A stretch of DNA of 64,000 bases. Origin: Roseateles puraquae (lineage in GTDB: Bacteria > Pseudomonadota > Gammaproteobacteria > Burkholderiales > Burkholderiaceae_C). Location: positions 91,766-155,765 of the forward strand of contig NZ_NISI01000012.1 of NCBI RefSeq assembly GCF_002205845.1. Direction: 5' to 3'. The notes below the pieces were generated by a model. It was not told where the DNA came from. It searched no databases and saw only the letters and a program-made list of their open reading frames with translations. Both the position numbers and the translations under genes were made by a program. This document shows positions 8,393-17,540 of this stretch, in pieces (positions within the stretch are counted from its first letter, which is position 1; the number at the start of each line of letters is the position of its first letter).

Positions 8393-9079
8393 TCAGCGCA
8401 GGGCGGTGAACCAGCGGCCCCAGCGCGGCGCCATGCGCCAGCCGTCCTCGCCCAGCCAGTCGGCTGCCACCAGCACATGGTGGGCGCGGCCGATCAGCTT
8501 CTCGCGGGGCACGGTGCCGATGTAGCGCGAGTCCTCGCTGTTGTCGCGGTTGTCGCCCAGCAGGAAGAACTCATCCGCCGGCACGGTGCGCTCCGCGAAG
8601 TCGCGCCGCGCGGTCACGCCGGGTAGGAACTGCACCGCGTGCGAATGGCCAGGCAGTTGCTCGGTCGCCCGCACCGCAGCCACCGGCCAGCCGGGCGCGA
8701 GCTGCTCGCCGACCGTGCGGCGGTCGGTGTAGGCGAGCGGCTGCCCATTCAGGATCAACACGCCGCCCTGCATCGCGATGCGGTCACCCGGCAGCCCGAC
8801 GATGCGCTTGATGAGGCGCGTGCCGCCCGCCGGCGAGCTGAGGGTGACGATGTCGCCCCGCTGAGGCTCGGCCAGCGGCAGCAGCACCACGTCGGTCAGC
8901 GGCAGCTTGAGGTCATAGGCCAGCCGGTTGACCAGCACCACATCGCCTTCCAGCAGCGTGGGGCGCATCGAGGCGGAAGGAATGGGGTTCCAGTCCGCCA
9001 CGGCGGTGCGGAAGAGGCCGAAGCCAAGCAGGAAGAGCAGGAAGCCGCGGTTCTCGCGGAGGGTGCGTCGCAGGTTCAT
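8393..9079 (-). CDS. lepB: signal peptidase I
   Basis: A 228-residue type I signal peptidase (family S26A) with a single N-terminal membrane anchor (residues 11-28) and a periplasmic catalytic domain. The nucleophile Ser37 sits in IPSASMRPTLLEGD and the general base Lys91 in LIKRIVGLPGD, with the GD.R box and the DNR box (FLLGDNRDNSEDSRYIG) following. It is short relative to E. coli LepB and has one anchor only, as in the alternative SipS-like enzymes. It stands alone rather than in the usual lepA-lepB-rnc cluster, so it may be a second signal peptidase of the genome. Confidence 0.9.
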   Translation of the reverse strand: MNLRRTLRENRGFLLFLLGFGLFRTAVADWNPIPSASMRPTLLEGDVVLVNRLAYDLKLPLTDVVLLPLAEPQRGDIVTLSSPAGGTRLIKRIVGLPGDRIAMQGGVLILNGQPLAYTDRRTVGEQLAPGWPVAAVRATEQLPGHSHAVQFLPGVTARRDFAERTVPADEFFLLGDNRDNSEDSRYIGTVPREKLIGRAHHVLVAADWLGEDGWRMAPRWGRWFTALR

Positions 9080-9271
9080 GGCGGCATGCTGGCCCGACAG
9101 GCCGGTCGGGCGGGGCCGCAGCGGGCGAATGGCAGGCCGGGCAGGCCGAATGGCGGCGGGCGCGCCTGAGTGGTGGGGTAGCCGGTGATGTCCTACGGTC
9201 TTCAGGCGCCCCAGCCGGCCGCTGGGGAAAGCAAAACGGCCTATCGTTGCGGCAATTCCACGGGAGCCTCC

Positions 9272-9772
9272 ATGCAGCTGACCCAGCGTTCCACCCCCTT
9301 CCAGGCCGCCGCCCTGCTGGGCTGGCTGGTGTTCGTGTTCGTCTTTGCCGGGCTTGGCGCGGTCGGCTCCAGCAATGCGCCGGGCTTCTATGCCGAGCTG
9401 GCCAAACCCGGCTGGGCGCCGCCGGCTTCGGTTTTCGGCCCGGTGTGGTCAGTGCTCTACCTGTTGATGGCGGTGTCGGCCTGGCTGGTGTGGCGCGAGG
9501 CCGCCCACCCGGGGCGGCGCGCCGCGCTGACGCTGTTCGTCGTGCAGCTGGTGGCCAATGCGCTGTGGTCGTGGCTGTTCTTCGCCTGGCGCACCGGGGC
9601 CGGCGCGTTTGCGGACGTGCTGCTGATGCTGGTGCTCATCGTCGCGACCATGGTGGCCTTCTGGCGCATCCGCAGGCCCGCGGCGCTGCTGATGCTGCCG
9701 TATCTCGCCTGGGTCAGCTTCGCGTCGGTGCTGACCTGGACGGTGTGGCAGGCCAACCCGCAGTTGCTCTAA
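9272..9772 (+). CDS. TspO/MBR-family membrane protein
   Basis: A 166-residue protein with five hydrophobic helices, the size and topology of TspO (tryptophan-rich sensory protein, homologue of the mitochondrial translocator). The signature KPGWAPPASVFGPVWSVLYLLM is present, as are NALWSWLFFAWR and WVSFASVLTWTVW. ATG 9272 is chosen because ACGGGAG precedes it and the preceding in-frame codons are unlike a membrane helix. In proteobacteria TspO binds porphyrins and tunes expression of photosynthesis or respiratory genes; the exact role here is unknown. Its stop is one base from the convergent cyclase gene. Confidence 0.9.
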   Translation: MQLTQRSTPFQAAALLGWLVFVFVFAGLGAVGSSNAPGFYAELAKPGWAPPASVFGPVWSVLYLLMAVSAWLVWREAAHPGRRAALTLFVVQLVANALWSWLFFAWRTGAGAFADVLLMLVLIVATMVAFWRIRRPAALLMLPYLAWVSFASVLTWTVWQANPQLL

Positions 9773-9773
9773 G

Positions 9774-10919
9774 TCACGACAACGCCGCCACCACCCGATC
9801 GCGTCCCGCTGCCTTGGCCTCGTAAAGCGCACCATCGGCTCGGCGCAGCACGGCCTGGAGATCGGTGTCGCCCGCGGTGTACACCGACACCCCGATGCTC
9901 ACGGTCACCGGAACGCGCTGGCCGTCGTCCGACACGCGGCGCGCGATGCGCTCGGCGAGCAGGGTCGCGTCGTGCAGGGTCGTGTGGGGCAGCAGCACGC
10001 AGAACTCTTCGCCACCCCAGCGGCCCACGTGGTCATCGGCGCGCAGCGCCTTGCGAAGGCTGGCCGAGACGCCCTTGAGCACGCGGTCGCCTTCGGCGTG
10101 GCCGTGCTGGTCGTTGATGGTCTTGAAGTGGTCGATGTCCACCATCAGCAGCGCATAACCGGCCTGGCCTGACGCGGCACCCGCATGCACCGCCTCCAGG
10201 TGCTGCAGCAGGCCGCGGCGGTTGAGTGCGCCGGTCAATTCATCCGTCTGCGCCTGCTGGCCCAGGCGGTGCAGCACGCGGCCGAGCACCAGGCGGATGT
10301 GCACCAGGTTCAGCAGCCCGCCGACGAACAGCACGGCGATCGCCAGCGGAATGTTGGCGTGCACGGGTGCATCGATCGAGATCTTGGTGGTGGCGCCCAC
10401 CATCAGCGCCTGCACGCCACGCACCGTCAGGGCGGCGGCCAGCAGCGTGTAGCCGGCGGCCGCCACCGGCGCGAAGATCGGCGTGGCTGCACGGCCCTGG
10501 CGCCACATCAGCCGCACGCTGGCGGCCATCATCGCGGCGCAGCCGAAGCACACCACCGCCACGCGCAACCCGTGGCCGTTGTCCATCAGGAAGCTCGCCG
10601 CGACGACACCCGCTGCGGCCGCCAGGCCCAGGGCGTAGGGCGTGAGCGGCAGGCGCCGGCCCCAGTGCAGCGCCAGGCCGCGGTGCTCGCACATCGACGC
10701 GGCGATGATCAGCAGATCGGCCAGGTTGCGCGGTGCGCTGCCGCTGTCCCAGGGCGGCACGAACAGCATCAGGCCGGTGGCCAGCATGAACCAGAACAGC
10801 GCGAAATGACCCTCGGCCTCCCGCCAGCGCCGCGCCATGCGGGCGGTCATCGCCCACACCAGCGCATGCACCAGGAACTGCACGGAAACGAGCGCGATCA
10901 GCAGGGGTTGCGCGGTCAC
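9774..10919 (-). CDS. membrane-bound diguanylate cyclase (GGDEF)
   Basis: About 381 residues from a GTG at 10919 (the frame is open further upstream through unlikely Pro/Arg-rich codons). The first 200 residues hold six to seven hydrophobic helices, forming a membrane sensor. The C-terminal GGDEF domain starts at [16 protein letters not shown] and has the active motif GGEEF ([12 protein letters not shown]) with metal and substrate residues ([20 protein letters not shown]). An inhibitory RxxD site (RADD) lies five residues before GGEEF, so product feedback is expected. It should make cyclic di-GMP from two GTP in response to an unknown membrane or external cue. Lies 58 bases after dacB in the same direction. 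Confidence 0.9.
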   Translation of the reverse strand: MTAQPLLIALVSVQFLVHALVWAMTARMARRWREAEGHFALFWFMLATGLMLFVPPWDSGSAPRNLADLLIIAASMCEHRGLALHWGRRLPLTPYALGLAAAAGVVAASFLMDNGHGLRVAVVCFGCAAMMAASVRLMWRQGRAATPIFAPVAAAGYTLLAAALTVRGVQALMVGATTKISIDAPVHANIPLAIAVLFVGGLLNLVHIRLVLGRVLHRLGQQAQTDELTGALNRRGLLQHLEAVHAGAASGQAGYALLMVDIDHFKTINDQHGHAEGDRVLKGVSASLRKALRADDHVGRWGGEEFCVLLPHTTLHDATLLAERIARRVSDDGQRVPVTVSIGVSVYTAGDTDLQAVLRRADGALYEAKAAGRDRVVAALS

Positions 10920-10977
10920 GGGAGGCGGGGGCTGCGAGGGAGGCCCCAGTGTGCCTGGGGCACGGGGTGCGCGGGGC

Positions 10978-12378
10978 TCACGAGCCCGCCTTGGCGGCCG
11001 GCGCGTCTTGCGCCGCCCAGCGCAACAGCGCATCCAGCACGCCGCGCCCGGCCTGCGCCTGGGCGTGGTTGATCACGGCCACCAGCACCCAGCGCCGGCC
11101 CGAGGGGGCGTCCACGATGCCGGCCAGGGCCGTCACGTCGCGCAGCGAGCCGGTTTTCAGGTGGGCCCGCCCGGTGGCCGCGCCAAAACGCCCCGGCTGG
11201 CGCGACAGCGTGCCGTCCAGCCCCGCCACCGGCAGCGAGGCCAGCAGCTCCGGCATCCAGGGCTGGCCCCAGGCCCAGCGCAGCAGCGCGGCGAGCTGGG
11301 CGGGGCTGATGCGGGTCTCGCGGGCCAGGCCCGAGCCGTTGACGACCCGCGTCGGCGGCGTGTTGCCGGCATGGACGTCCAGCCACGCCTGCAGCCAGGC
11401 GGCCGCGGTGTCGGGCGAGGGGGCCGGCACCCCGGCTGCGCGGGCCAGCGTGAGCAGCAGTTGCTGGGCGCCGAGGTTGCTGCTGTTCTTGTTGATGTCG
11501 CGCAGCGCCTCTGCCAGCGTGGGCCCTGGCCAGAAGAGGGTGGGGGCGGCAGCCGGGGCCGCGGCCTCGATCACCAGGGCGTTGTCGCCGCGCCAGGCGA
11601 TGCCGGCCTCGCCCAGCATCAGCGCCAGCAGCCGGCCGGGGTAGGTGGCCGGGTCGGGGTCGGCCAGCGTCCAGCTCTGCTCGCCGCAGGCGGCCGGGAA
11701 GCTGCCGGCAAAACGCGGTCGCTGGCCGGCGGCCCATTGCAGCTTCAGCGCGCTGCGCCAGTCGCCGCAGGGCGCGGTGGTGGTGGGCACGGTCTGGGGC
11801 GGGTCCAGCGGCGGGTCGGCGGTGATGCGGGCCTGAGCGCCGTCCACCCGCACGCTGTAGGTGATGGCCTTGGCGTTCAACAGCAGGGCCTCGGGCTGGG
11901 CGTTGCCGACGCGCCAGGGTTCGCCGTCGAAATCGCCCGGTGCCGCGGTGCCGGGCGTGAAGGCGCTGCGGTCCAGCCGCAGCGGGCCGCGCAGCTCGGT
12001 CACGCCCAGGCGCTTGAGACCGGCCCACAGCCGCTCGGTGCCCAGGCGGGGGTCGCCGCTGCCCTGCACGGCCAGGCCGCCGTCTTCGGTCAGCCACACC
12101 GGGGTCTGCCATTGCCACGCGGGCCCGAGCGTCTCCAGCGCGGCCATGCTGGTGACCAGCTTGGTGAGCGACGCCGGGTTCATCGGCGTGGCGGCCTGCC
12201 AGGCCAGGCGGGGCTCGGGCTCGTCCAGGGCCTGGACGACCACGCCGAGGGCGGTCGGGGGCAGGTTGGCCTGGCGCAGCGCGACCTGGACCGACAGGGG
12301 CAGCCCCTGGGCGGCCACCCCCCCGATCCACGCCCCGATCCATCCCCCCAAGAGCCATGCCCGAGCCTGTTTGCGCAT
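10978..12378 (-). CDS. dacB: D-alanyl-D-alanine carboxypeptidase/endopeptidase PBP4
   Basis: A 466-residue penicillin-binding protein of family S13 with an N-terminal signal peptide (residues 1-24, MRKQARAWLL... to VAAQ). Active site motifs: SLTK (nucleophile Ser70 and Lys73 in NPASLTKLVTS), SSN in KNSSNLGAQQL, and the KTG triad in HLKTGSLRD. The size and insertion between the first two motifs match PBP4. It would trim and cleave cross-linked peptidoglycan in the periplasm. The ATG at 12378 is preferred over the longer frame because the signal peptide begins there. It is divergent from tsaB with 23 bases between start codons. Confidence 0.93.
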   Translation of the reverse strand: MRKQARAWLLGGWIGAWIGGVAAQGLPLSVQVALRQANLPPTALGVVVQALDEPEPRLAWQAATPMNPASLTKLVTSMAALETLGPAWQWQTPVWLTEDGGLAVQGSGDPRLGTERLWAGLKRLGVTELRGPLRLDRSAFTPGTAAPGDFDGEPWRVGNAQPEALLLNAKAITYSVRVDGAQARITADPPLDPPQTVPTTTAPCGDWRSALKLQWAAGQRPRFAGSFPAACGEQSWTLADPDPATYPGRLLALMLGEAGIAWRGDNALVIEAAAPAAAPTLFWPGPTLAEALRDINKNSSNLGAQQLLLTLARAAGVPAPSPDTAAAWLQAWLDVHAGNTPPTRVVNGSGLARETRISPAQLAALLRWAWGQPWMPELLASLPVAGLDGTLSRQPGRFGAATGRAHLKTGSLRDVTALAGIVDAPSGRRWVLVAVINHAQAQAGRGVLDALLRWAAQDAPAAKAGS

Positions 12379-12401
12379 GACCCGAAAGTTACACTGCCCC
12401 G

Positions 12402-13085
12402 ATGCCCTTCCTCCTGGCCCTCGACAGCTCCACCGACACGATGGCCGTGGCCCTCGTGACACCGGCGCAGACCCGGGTTTTCGAGGCCGCCGGCGGCGCC
12501 CAGGCTTCGGCGCGGCTGTTGCCTGAGGTCAAGGCGCTGCTGGCGGAGGCCGGCGTGACCCTGGCCGAGTTGGAGGCCGTCGCCTTCGGCCAGGGGCCCG
12601 GCGCCTTCACCGGCCTGCGCACCGCCTGCGCGGTGGCCCAGGGCCTGGCCTTCGGGCTGGGCAAGCCCGTGCTGGCCGTGGACAGCCTCATGCTGGTGGC
12701 GGAGGACGCCCGCGCCCAGGGCGCCGGCGACGACGTCTGGGTCGCGATGGACGCCCGCATGGGCGAGATCTACGCCGCCCACTACCGCCACGATGGCGGC
12801 AGCTGGCAGGTGCTCGACGCCCCGGCCTTGTACGCACCCGCCGCGCTGGCTGCCCACTGGGGCCGGCCCGCCGCCGCGGCCGGGTCCGCGCTCACCGAGT
12901 ACGCCGAGGCCCTGGGCCCGGTAGCGCCAGCCTGGCCCCAGGCCCGCTCGCGTGCCGCGGCGCTCGGTGCCCTGGCGCTGGCGGCCTGGCAGCGCGGCGA
13001 GACCCGCGACGCCGCCGAGGCGCTGCCGGTCTATATCCGCGACAAGGTGGCCCTCACCACCGCGGAGCGGGAGCAGCGCGCATGA
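12402..13085 (+). CDS. tsaB: tRNA threonylcarbamoyladenosine biosynthesis protein TsaB
   Basis: A 227-residue member of the ASKHA-fold TsaB family: FLLALDSSTDTMAVALV at the N-terminus, GQGPGAFTGLRTACAVAQGLA around residue 65 and a conserved DARMGEIYAA segment. TsaB scaffolds TsaD and TsaE for the universal t6A37 modification of ANN-decoding tRNAs. It is first in a chain: its TGA overlaps the ATG of rimI by four bases. The ATG at 12402 has no ribosome site, and TACACT at 12390-12395 ends six bases before it, which suggests a leaderless transcript. Confidence 0.95.
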   Translation: MPFLLALDSSTDTMAVALVTPAQTRVFEAAGGAQASARLLPEVKALLAEAGVTLAELEAVAFGQGPGAFTGLRTACAVAQGLAFGLGKPVLAVDSLMLVAEDARAQGAGDDVWVAMDARMGEIYAAHYRHDGGSWQVLDAPALYAPAALAAHWGRPAAAAGSALTEYAEALGPVAPAWPQARSRAAALGALALAAWQRGETRDAAEALPVYIRDKVALTTAEREQRA

Positions 13086-13564
13086 ACGCCGTGGTGCAGC
13101 CCGGCCTGCCGCCGTTCGAGGCCGCCGTGATGCGCGTGCCCGACCTGACCGAGGTCATGGCCGCTGAGCGCCAGGCCTACCCCGTGCCCTGGACGCACGG
13201 CAATTTCGTCGACTCGCTCGCCGCCGACTACCCCGCCGAGGTGCTGCGCGGCCCGCGCGCCGAGCTGCTGGGCTACTGGGTGGCCATGCCCGGGGCCGAT
13301 GAGATGCATCTGCTGAACATCACCGTGGTACCGGCCTGGCAGGGGCGCGGCCTGGCCGTGGTCATGTTGGACCGCCTGGTGGACGAATGCCGCCGCCGCG
13401 GGCTGATGCAGCTGTGGCTGGAAGTGCGGGTCAGCAACGAGCGCGCGCGCGACGTGTATCGGCGCTACGGCTTCACCGAAGTCGGCCGGCGGCGCGCCTA
13501 TTACCCGGTGGTGCAAGGCCCCCGCGAGGACGCCATCCTCATGAGCCTGGGAGTCAGCTCATGA
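13082..13564 (+). CDS. rimI: ribosomal protein bS18 N-alpha-acetyltransferase
   Basis: A 160-residue GNAT enzyme with the RimI pattern: an N-terminal AERQAYPVPWTHGNF, acetyl-CoA loop VVPAWQGRGLAVVMLDRL, and the C-terminal LWLEVRVSNERARDVYRRYGF that contains the catalytic Glu and Tyr. It acetylates the N-terminus of ribosomal protein S18. The tsaB-rimI order is widely conserved. The ATG overlaps the tsaB stop (ATGA), and its own TGA overlaps the next ATG in the same way, so translation is coupled through the chain. Confidence 0.94.
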   Translation: MNAVVQPGLPPFEAAVMRVPDLTEVMAAERQAYPVPWTHGNFVDSLAADYPAEVLRGPRAELLGYWVAMPGADEMHLLNITVVPAWQGRGLAVVMLDRLVDECRRRGLMQLWLEVRVSNERARDVYRRYGFTEVGRRRAYYPVVQGPREDAILMSLGVSS

Positions 13565-14349
13565 GCTGGGACGAACGCCAGAGGGCCATGCTGGCCGAGA
13601 TGGGTTACCGCCTTCCGGTGGCACTGGACCCCACGCCCGAGCCCGAGGCCGCCGAGCCGGAACCCATCGTCGTGGCTGCACCGCCGCCGCCGGTGATGCG
13701 CGTGGCCGTGCCGGCGCCGGCGGCGGTCATGGCGCCGCCGGCCATGACGCAGGCTGCTCCTGCGCAGGCTGCGGACTTCGCCGGGCTGGACCTGCCCGCC
13801 CTGCGCGACGCTGTCGCCGCCTGCCGCGGCTGCGGCTTGTGCGAGCAGCGCCGGCACGCGGTATTTGGCCAGGGCGCGCTGCAGCAGGCGCAATGGCTCG
13901 TCGTGACCGATCCGCCGGACGAGTCGGAGGACGCCAGCGGCGACAGCCAGCCGGGCGACGCCGGTCGGCTGCTGGACCGCATGCTCCAGGCCGCCGGCCA
14001 GCGCCGGGCCGGCGACGACGCGACCGCCTTCGTCACGCCGCTGGTCAAGTGCCGCCCGCCGCGCGGCCGGGCCCCGCAGCCGGCTGAGCTGGAGGCTTGC
14101 GATGCCGTGCTGGCACGCCAGGTGGCCCTGCTGCAGCCGCGCGTGGTGCTGGCCATGGGCCTGCAGGCGGCGCGCCGCCTGACCGGCACCACCGAGCCGC
14201 TGGGCCGGCTGCGTGGCCGGGTGCACCAGTGGCGCGGCCTGCCGGTGGTGGTCACGTTCGCGCCGGGCTACCTGCTGCGTTCCGGGGCCGACAAGGCCGG
14301 TGCCTGGGACGACCTGCGTCTGGCCCTGTCCCTGCTGCGCGCCTCATGA
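13561..14349 (+). CDS. family 4 uracil-DNA glycosylase-like protein with altered catalytic motifs
   Basis: A 262-residue protein. A variable Pro/Ala-rich stretch (about 20-75) precedes a family 4 UDG core. The four iron-sulfur cysteines are kept with family spacing: Cys88, Cys91, Cys164 (LVKCRPPRGR) and Cys180, the last two 16 apart. However, the first catalytic motif, normally GEAPGxxED, reads TDPPDESED (116-124), and the second, normally an HPxxLLR box, reads APGYLLR with Ala234 in place of the His. The 4Fe-4S fold is therefore intact but uracil excision is likely weakened or altered. The start overlaps the rimI stop by ATGA. Such a gene after tsaB-rimI is a common order in this group. Confidence 0.85.
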   Translation: MSWDERQRAMLAEMGYRLPVALDPTPEPEAAEPEPIVVAAPPPPVMRVAVPAPAAVMAPPAMTQAAPAQAADFAGLDLPALRDAVAACRGCGLCEQRRHAVFGQGALQQAQWLVVTDPPDESEDASGDSQPGDAGRLLDRMLQAAGQRRAGDDATAFVTPLVKCRPPRGRAPQPAELEACDAVLARQVALLQPRVVLAMGLQAARRLTGTTEPLGRLRGRVHQWRGLPVVVTFAPGYLLRSGADKAGAWDDLRLALSLLRAS

Positions 14350-16433
14350 GGGACCCGGTGAGCGCTTCCCAGGCCCTCGATCTGCAGGCGCAGGCGCTGG
14401 ATGCCGCGCGCTTTCGCATGCTGGCCGACCATGTGCCGGCCTGGATCGCCCTCTACGGCGCGGCCGACCATCGCTGCCTGTTCGCCAACCGGGGCTATGC
14501 CGAGGCCTTCGGGCTGACGCAGCAGTCGATCATCGGCAAGCACTTCAGCGAGATCGTCGGCGCCCAGGCCTATGAAGAGGTGCGCGGACCGGTGGAAGAG
14601 CTGGTGCGCGAGCTCAAGCCGGTGGTGTACGAGCGGCTGCTGGCGCATCCAAGCGGCGAGGAGGCTTACCTCGAGATCCACCTCATCCCGCAGTTCGACG
14701 AGCACGGCGTGCTGCTCGGCAGCTGGGTGCTGGTGTATGACATCACCCGCCACCGCGTGGCCGAGCGCCGGCTGCGCGAGTCCGAGGCGCGGCTGGACAA
14801 GTTCATGCAGGCCACGGTGGAGGGCATCCTTTTCCATCGCGATGGCGTGATGACTGATGTCAACGTGCCGCTGTGCGAGCTGACCGGCTGGCCGCGGCAC
14901 GAGCTCATCGGCAAGCATGTGATGGCCTTCGTCGCCGAGGACGAAGTGCCCAAGGTGCGCGAGGTGATGCGCCTCGGGCAGGAGCTGCGCTACGAGACCG
15001 TCATCCTGCACCGCGACGGGTCGCGCATTCCGGTGGAGCTCATCATGCGCACGCTGGAGCGCGACCAGGAGCGGCTGCGCATGGCCGTGGTCCGCGACAT
15101 CCGCGACCGGCTCGCCAACGAAGCCCGCATCCAGCACCTGGCCCACCATGACGGCCTGACCGGCCTGCTCAACCGCACGGCCTTCATGGACCGCATGGCC
15201 CTGCTGATGCGCCGCGCCGAGCGCCGCGGCGAGATGCTGGCGCTGCTGTTCATCGACCTCGACAACTTCAAGCGCGTCAACGACAGCCTCGGCCACCTCG
15301 AAGGCGACCAGGTGCTGACCACCGTGTCGGAGCGCCTCCTCGGCGCGCTGCGCGGCAGCGACCTGGTGGGGCGCTTCGGCGGCGATGAGTTCGTGGTGCT
15401 GCTGTCCGACCTGGAGAGCCGCGACGATATCCGTGTCGTGCTGGAAGCACTGCTGTCGGTCGTCGAGGTGCCGGTCAAGGCTGACGGTCGCGCGCTGTCG
15501 GTCACGCCGTCCATCGGCGTGGCGGTCTTCCCCGACCATGGCCGCAAGGCCGAGGAACTCATCCAGCACGCCGACACGGCCATGTACCGCGCCAAGGCCC
15601 GCGGCCGGGCCACCTACCAGTTCTTCGAGCCGGCCCTGGCCGAAACCGCCTACGCCGATCTGGTGCTGGAAGCCGAGCTGGCCCAGGGCCTGACGCGCAA
15701 CGAGTTCGAACTGTTCTTCCAACCGCAGGTCGAGGCGGCCACGGGCCAGCTCAGCGGGGCCGAGGCGCTGCTGCGCTGGCGGCATCCACAGCGCGGGCTG
15801 CTGAGCCCGGACAGCTTCATCTTCGTGGCCGAGCGCCACCGCCTCATGCTGGCGCTGGGCGAATGGGTGCTGCGCGAGGCGGCCACCACCGCGCGTCGCT
15901 GGCGCGAGCAGGGCCTGACGCGAGGACTGGGCGCGATGCGCATCGCGGTCAACCTGTCGCGGATGCAGTTCAACCTCGACGGCTTTGGCGACATCGTGCG
16001 GCGCGTGCTCGCGGAGGCCGGCGCGCCAGGCCAGTGGCTGGAGCTGGAGCTGACCGAGCGCATGCTGATCGAAGACGTCGAGCACGCGCCGACCACGCTG
16101 GCCGCGCTGCGCGCCCAGGGCCTGACGGTGTCGGTCGACGACTTCGGCACCGGCTACACCTCGCTGGCCCACCTGACCGAGCTGCCGCTGGACAAGCTCA
16201 AAATCGACCAGAGCTTCGTGGCCCGGCTGCCAGACGATGTCGGCGCCCAGGCCATCACCCGCGCCATCGTGCAGATGGCCGTGGGCCTGGGGCTGACCGT
16301 CACCGCCGAGGGGGTGCGCACCGCGGCGCAGTGGCAGCTGCTGGCGAGCTGGGGCTGCCAGCAGTTCCAGGGTGAACTGGTGGGGGCGCCGATGTCGGCC
16401 GCCGATTTCGAAGCCTGGGTGAAGGCCCGGTGA
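14346..16433 (+). CDS. PAS-PAS-GGDEF-EAL cyclic di-GMP protein
   Basis: A 695-residue cytoplasmic protein starting at ATG 14346, which overlaps the preceding TGA. Two PAS domains (about 20-145 and 145-265; RMLADHVPAWIALYGAADHRC and FMQATVEGILFHRDGV) are followed by a GGDEF domain (GRFGGDEFVVLL) with an inhibitory RGSD site five residues upstream, and an EAL domain (GAEALLRWRHP, NLSRMQF, ELTERML, VDDFGTGYTSLAHL, LKIDQSFV, QFQG). Both catalytic motifs are complete, so it may synthesise and degrade cyclic di-GMP. One EAL position deviates: AEGVRT replaces the usual AEGVET. Placement in a tsaB operon is unusual. Its stop overlaps the next GTG. Confidence 0.93.
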   Translation: MRDPVSASQALDLQAQALDAARFRMLADHVPAWIALYGAADHRCLFANRGYAEAFGLTQQSIIGKHFSEIVGAQAYEEVRGPVEELVRELKPVVYERLLAHPSGEEAYLEIHLIPQFDEHGVLLGSWVLVYDITRHRVAERRLRESEARLDKFMQATVEGILFHRDGVMTDVNVPLCELTGWPRHELIGKHVMAFVAEDEVPKVREVMRLGQELRYETVILHRDGSRIPVELIMRTLERDQERLRMAVVRDIRDRLANEARIQHLAHHDGLTGLLNRTAFMDRMALLMRRAERRGEMLALLFIDLDNFKRVNDSLGHLEGDQVLTTVSERLLGALRGSDLVGRFGGDEFVVLLSDLESRDDIRVVLEALLSVVEVPVKADGRALSVTPSIGVAVFPDHGRKAEELIQHADTAMYRAKARGRATYQFFEPALAETAYADLVLEAELAQGLTRNEFELFFQPQVEAATGQLSGAEALLRWRHPQRGLLSPDSFIFVAERHRLMLALGEWVLREAATTARRWREQGLTRGLGAMRIAVNLSRMQFNLDGFGDIVRRVLAEAGAPGQWLELELTERMLIEDVEHAPTTLAALRAQGLTVSVDDFGTGYTSLAHLTELPLDKLKIDQSFVARLPDDVGAQAITRAIVQMAVGLGLTVTAEGVRTAAQWQLLASWGCQQFQGELVGAPMSAADFEAWVKAR

Positions 16434-17530
16434 ACCGCATGACACTGACCGAGAAGATCCACGCCGAGATCGCGACGGCGGGCGGCTGGCTGCCGTTCGA
16501 CCGCTTCATGAGCCTGGCCCTGTACGCCCCCGGCCTGGGCTATTACGCCGGCGCGCGTCGCAAGTTCGGCCAGATGCCGAGCGAAGGCTCCGACTTCGTC
16601 ACCGCACCCGAGATGACGCCGCTGTTCGGCCGGGCGCTGGCCCGGCAGATCGCGCAGGCCTTGTCGGCGAGCGGCTGCAATGAGGTGGTGGAGTTCGGCG
16701 CGGGCTCGGGCGCGCTGGCGGCGCAGCTGATCGCCGAGCTCGATGCGCTGGGCGCCGGCCTGGCGCGCTACCGCATCGTCGAGCTGTCGGCCGAGCTGCG
16801 TGAGCGGCAACAGGCGCGCCTGGCGCACTGGGCGGGCCGTGTGGAGTGGCTGGATGCGCTGCCCGAGGCACTGGAGGCCGTGGTGGTGGGCAACGAGGTG
16901 CTGGACGCCATGCCCGTGCAGCTGATCGCCTACGACGGCCAGACCTGGCGCGAGCGCGGCGTGGTGTCGGCCGGCGAGGGCTTCGCCTTCGAGGACCGAG
17001 ACAGCCGCCTGCGCCCGCCGCTGCTGGACCCTGGCCATGGCGGCTTCGTGCCCGGGACGGTGACCGAGATCCATCCACAAGCCGAGGCCTTCATCGCCAC
17101 GCTGGCGCGCAGCCTGCAGCGCGGTGCGGCCTTCTTCATCGACTACGGCTTCCCTGAAGGCGAGTACTACCACCCGCAGCGCCGCGGCGGCACGCTGATG
17201 TGCCACCAGGCCCACCAGGCCGACGCCGACCCGCTGGTGGCGGTGGGCGACAAGGACATTACCGCCCACGTCAACTTCACCGGCATTGCCTTGGCCGGGC
17301 AGGACGCGGGGTTGGTCGTGCTGGGTTACACCAGCCAGGCGAACTTTCTGCTCAACTGCGGCATCGCCGACCTCCTGCACGGCGCCTCGCTGGGCGAGCG
17401 CGCGATGGCGCACCGCCTGCTGGCCGAGCATGAGATGGGCGAGTTGTTCAAGGTGATCGGCTTTGCCCCGCTGCTGGCGCCCTTCGACGCGCTGGGGTTC
17501 GAACGCGGAGACCGGTCGCACAAGCTCTGA
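16430..17530 (+). CDS. MidA/NDUFAF7-type SAM-dependent methyltransferase
   Basis: A 366-residue protein. The GTG at 16430 overlaps the preceding TGA (GTGA); an ATG at 16439 is an alternative. The sequence follows the COG1565 family: GGWLPFDRFMSLALYAPGLGYYA, then FVTAPEMTPLFGRALARQI, the SAM motif VVEFGAGSGALAAQL (about residues 85-99), GNEVLDAMPVQL and FFIDYGFPEGEYYHPQRRGG. Mitochondrial relatives dimethylate an arginine of complex I subunit NDUFS2; bacterial members are inferred to do similar protein arginine methylation but this is not shown here. It is 10 bases before fccA. Confidence 0.9.
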   Translation: MNRMTLTEKIHAEIATAGGWLPFDRFMSLALYAPGLGYYAGARRKFGQMPSEGSDFVTAPEMTPLFGRALARQIAQALSASGCNEVVEFGAGSGALAAQLIAELDALGAGLARYRIVELSAELRERQQARLAHWAGRVEWLDALPEALEAVVVGNEVLDAMPVQLIAYDGQTWRERGVVSAGEGFAFEDRDSRLRPPLLDPGHGGFVPGTVTEIHPQAEAFIATLARSLQRGAAFFIDYGFPEGEYYHPQRRGGTLMCHQAHQADADPLVAVGDKDITAHVNFTGIALAGQDAGLVVLGYTSQANFLLNCGIADLLHGASLGERAMAHRLLAEHEMGELFKVIGFAPLLAPFDALGFERGDRSHKL

Positions 17531-17540
17531 AAGGCGTGCG

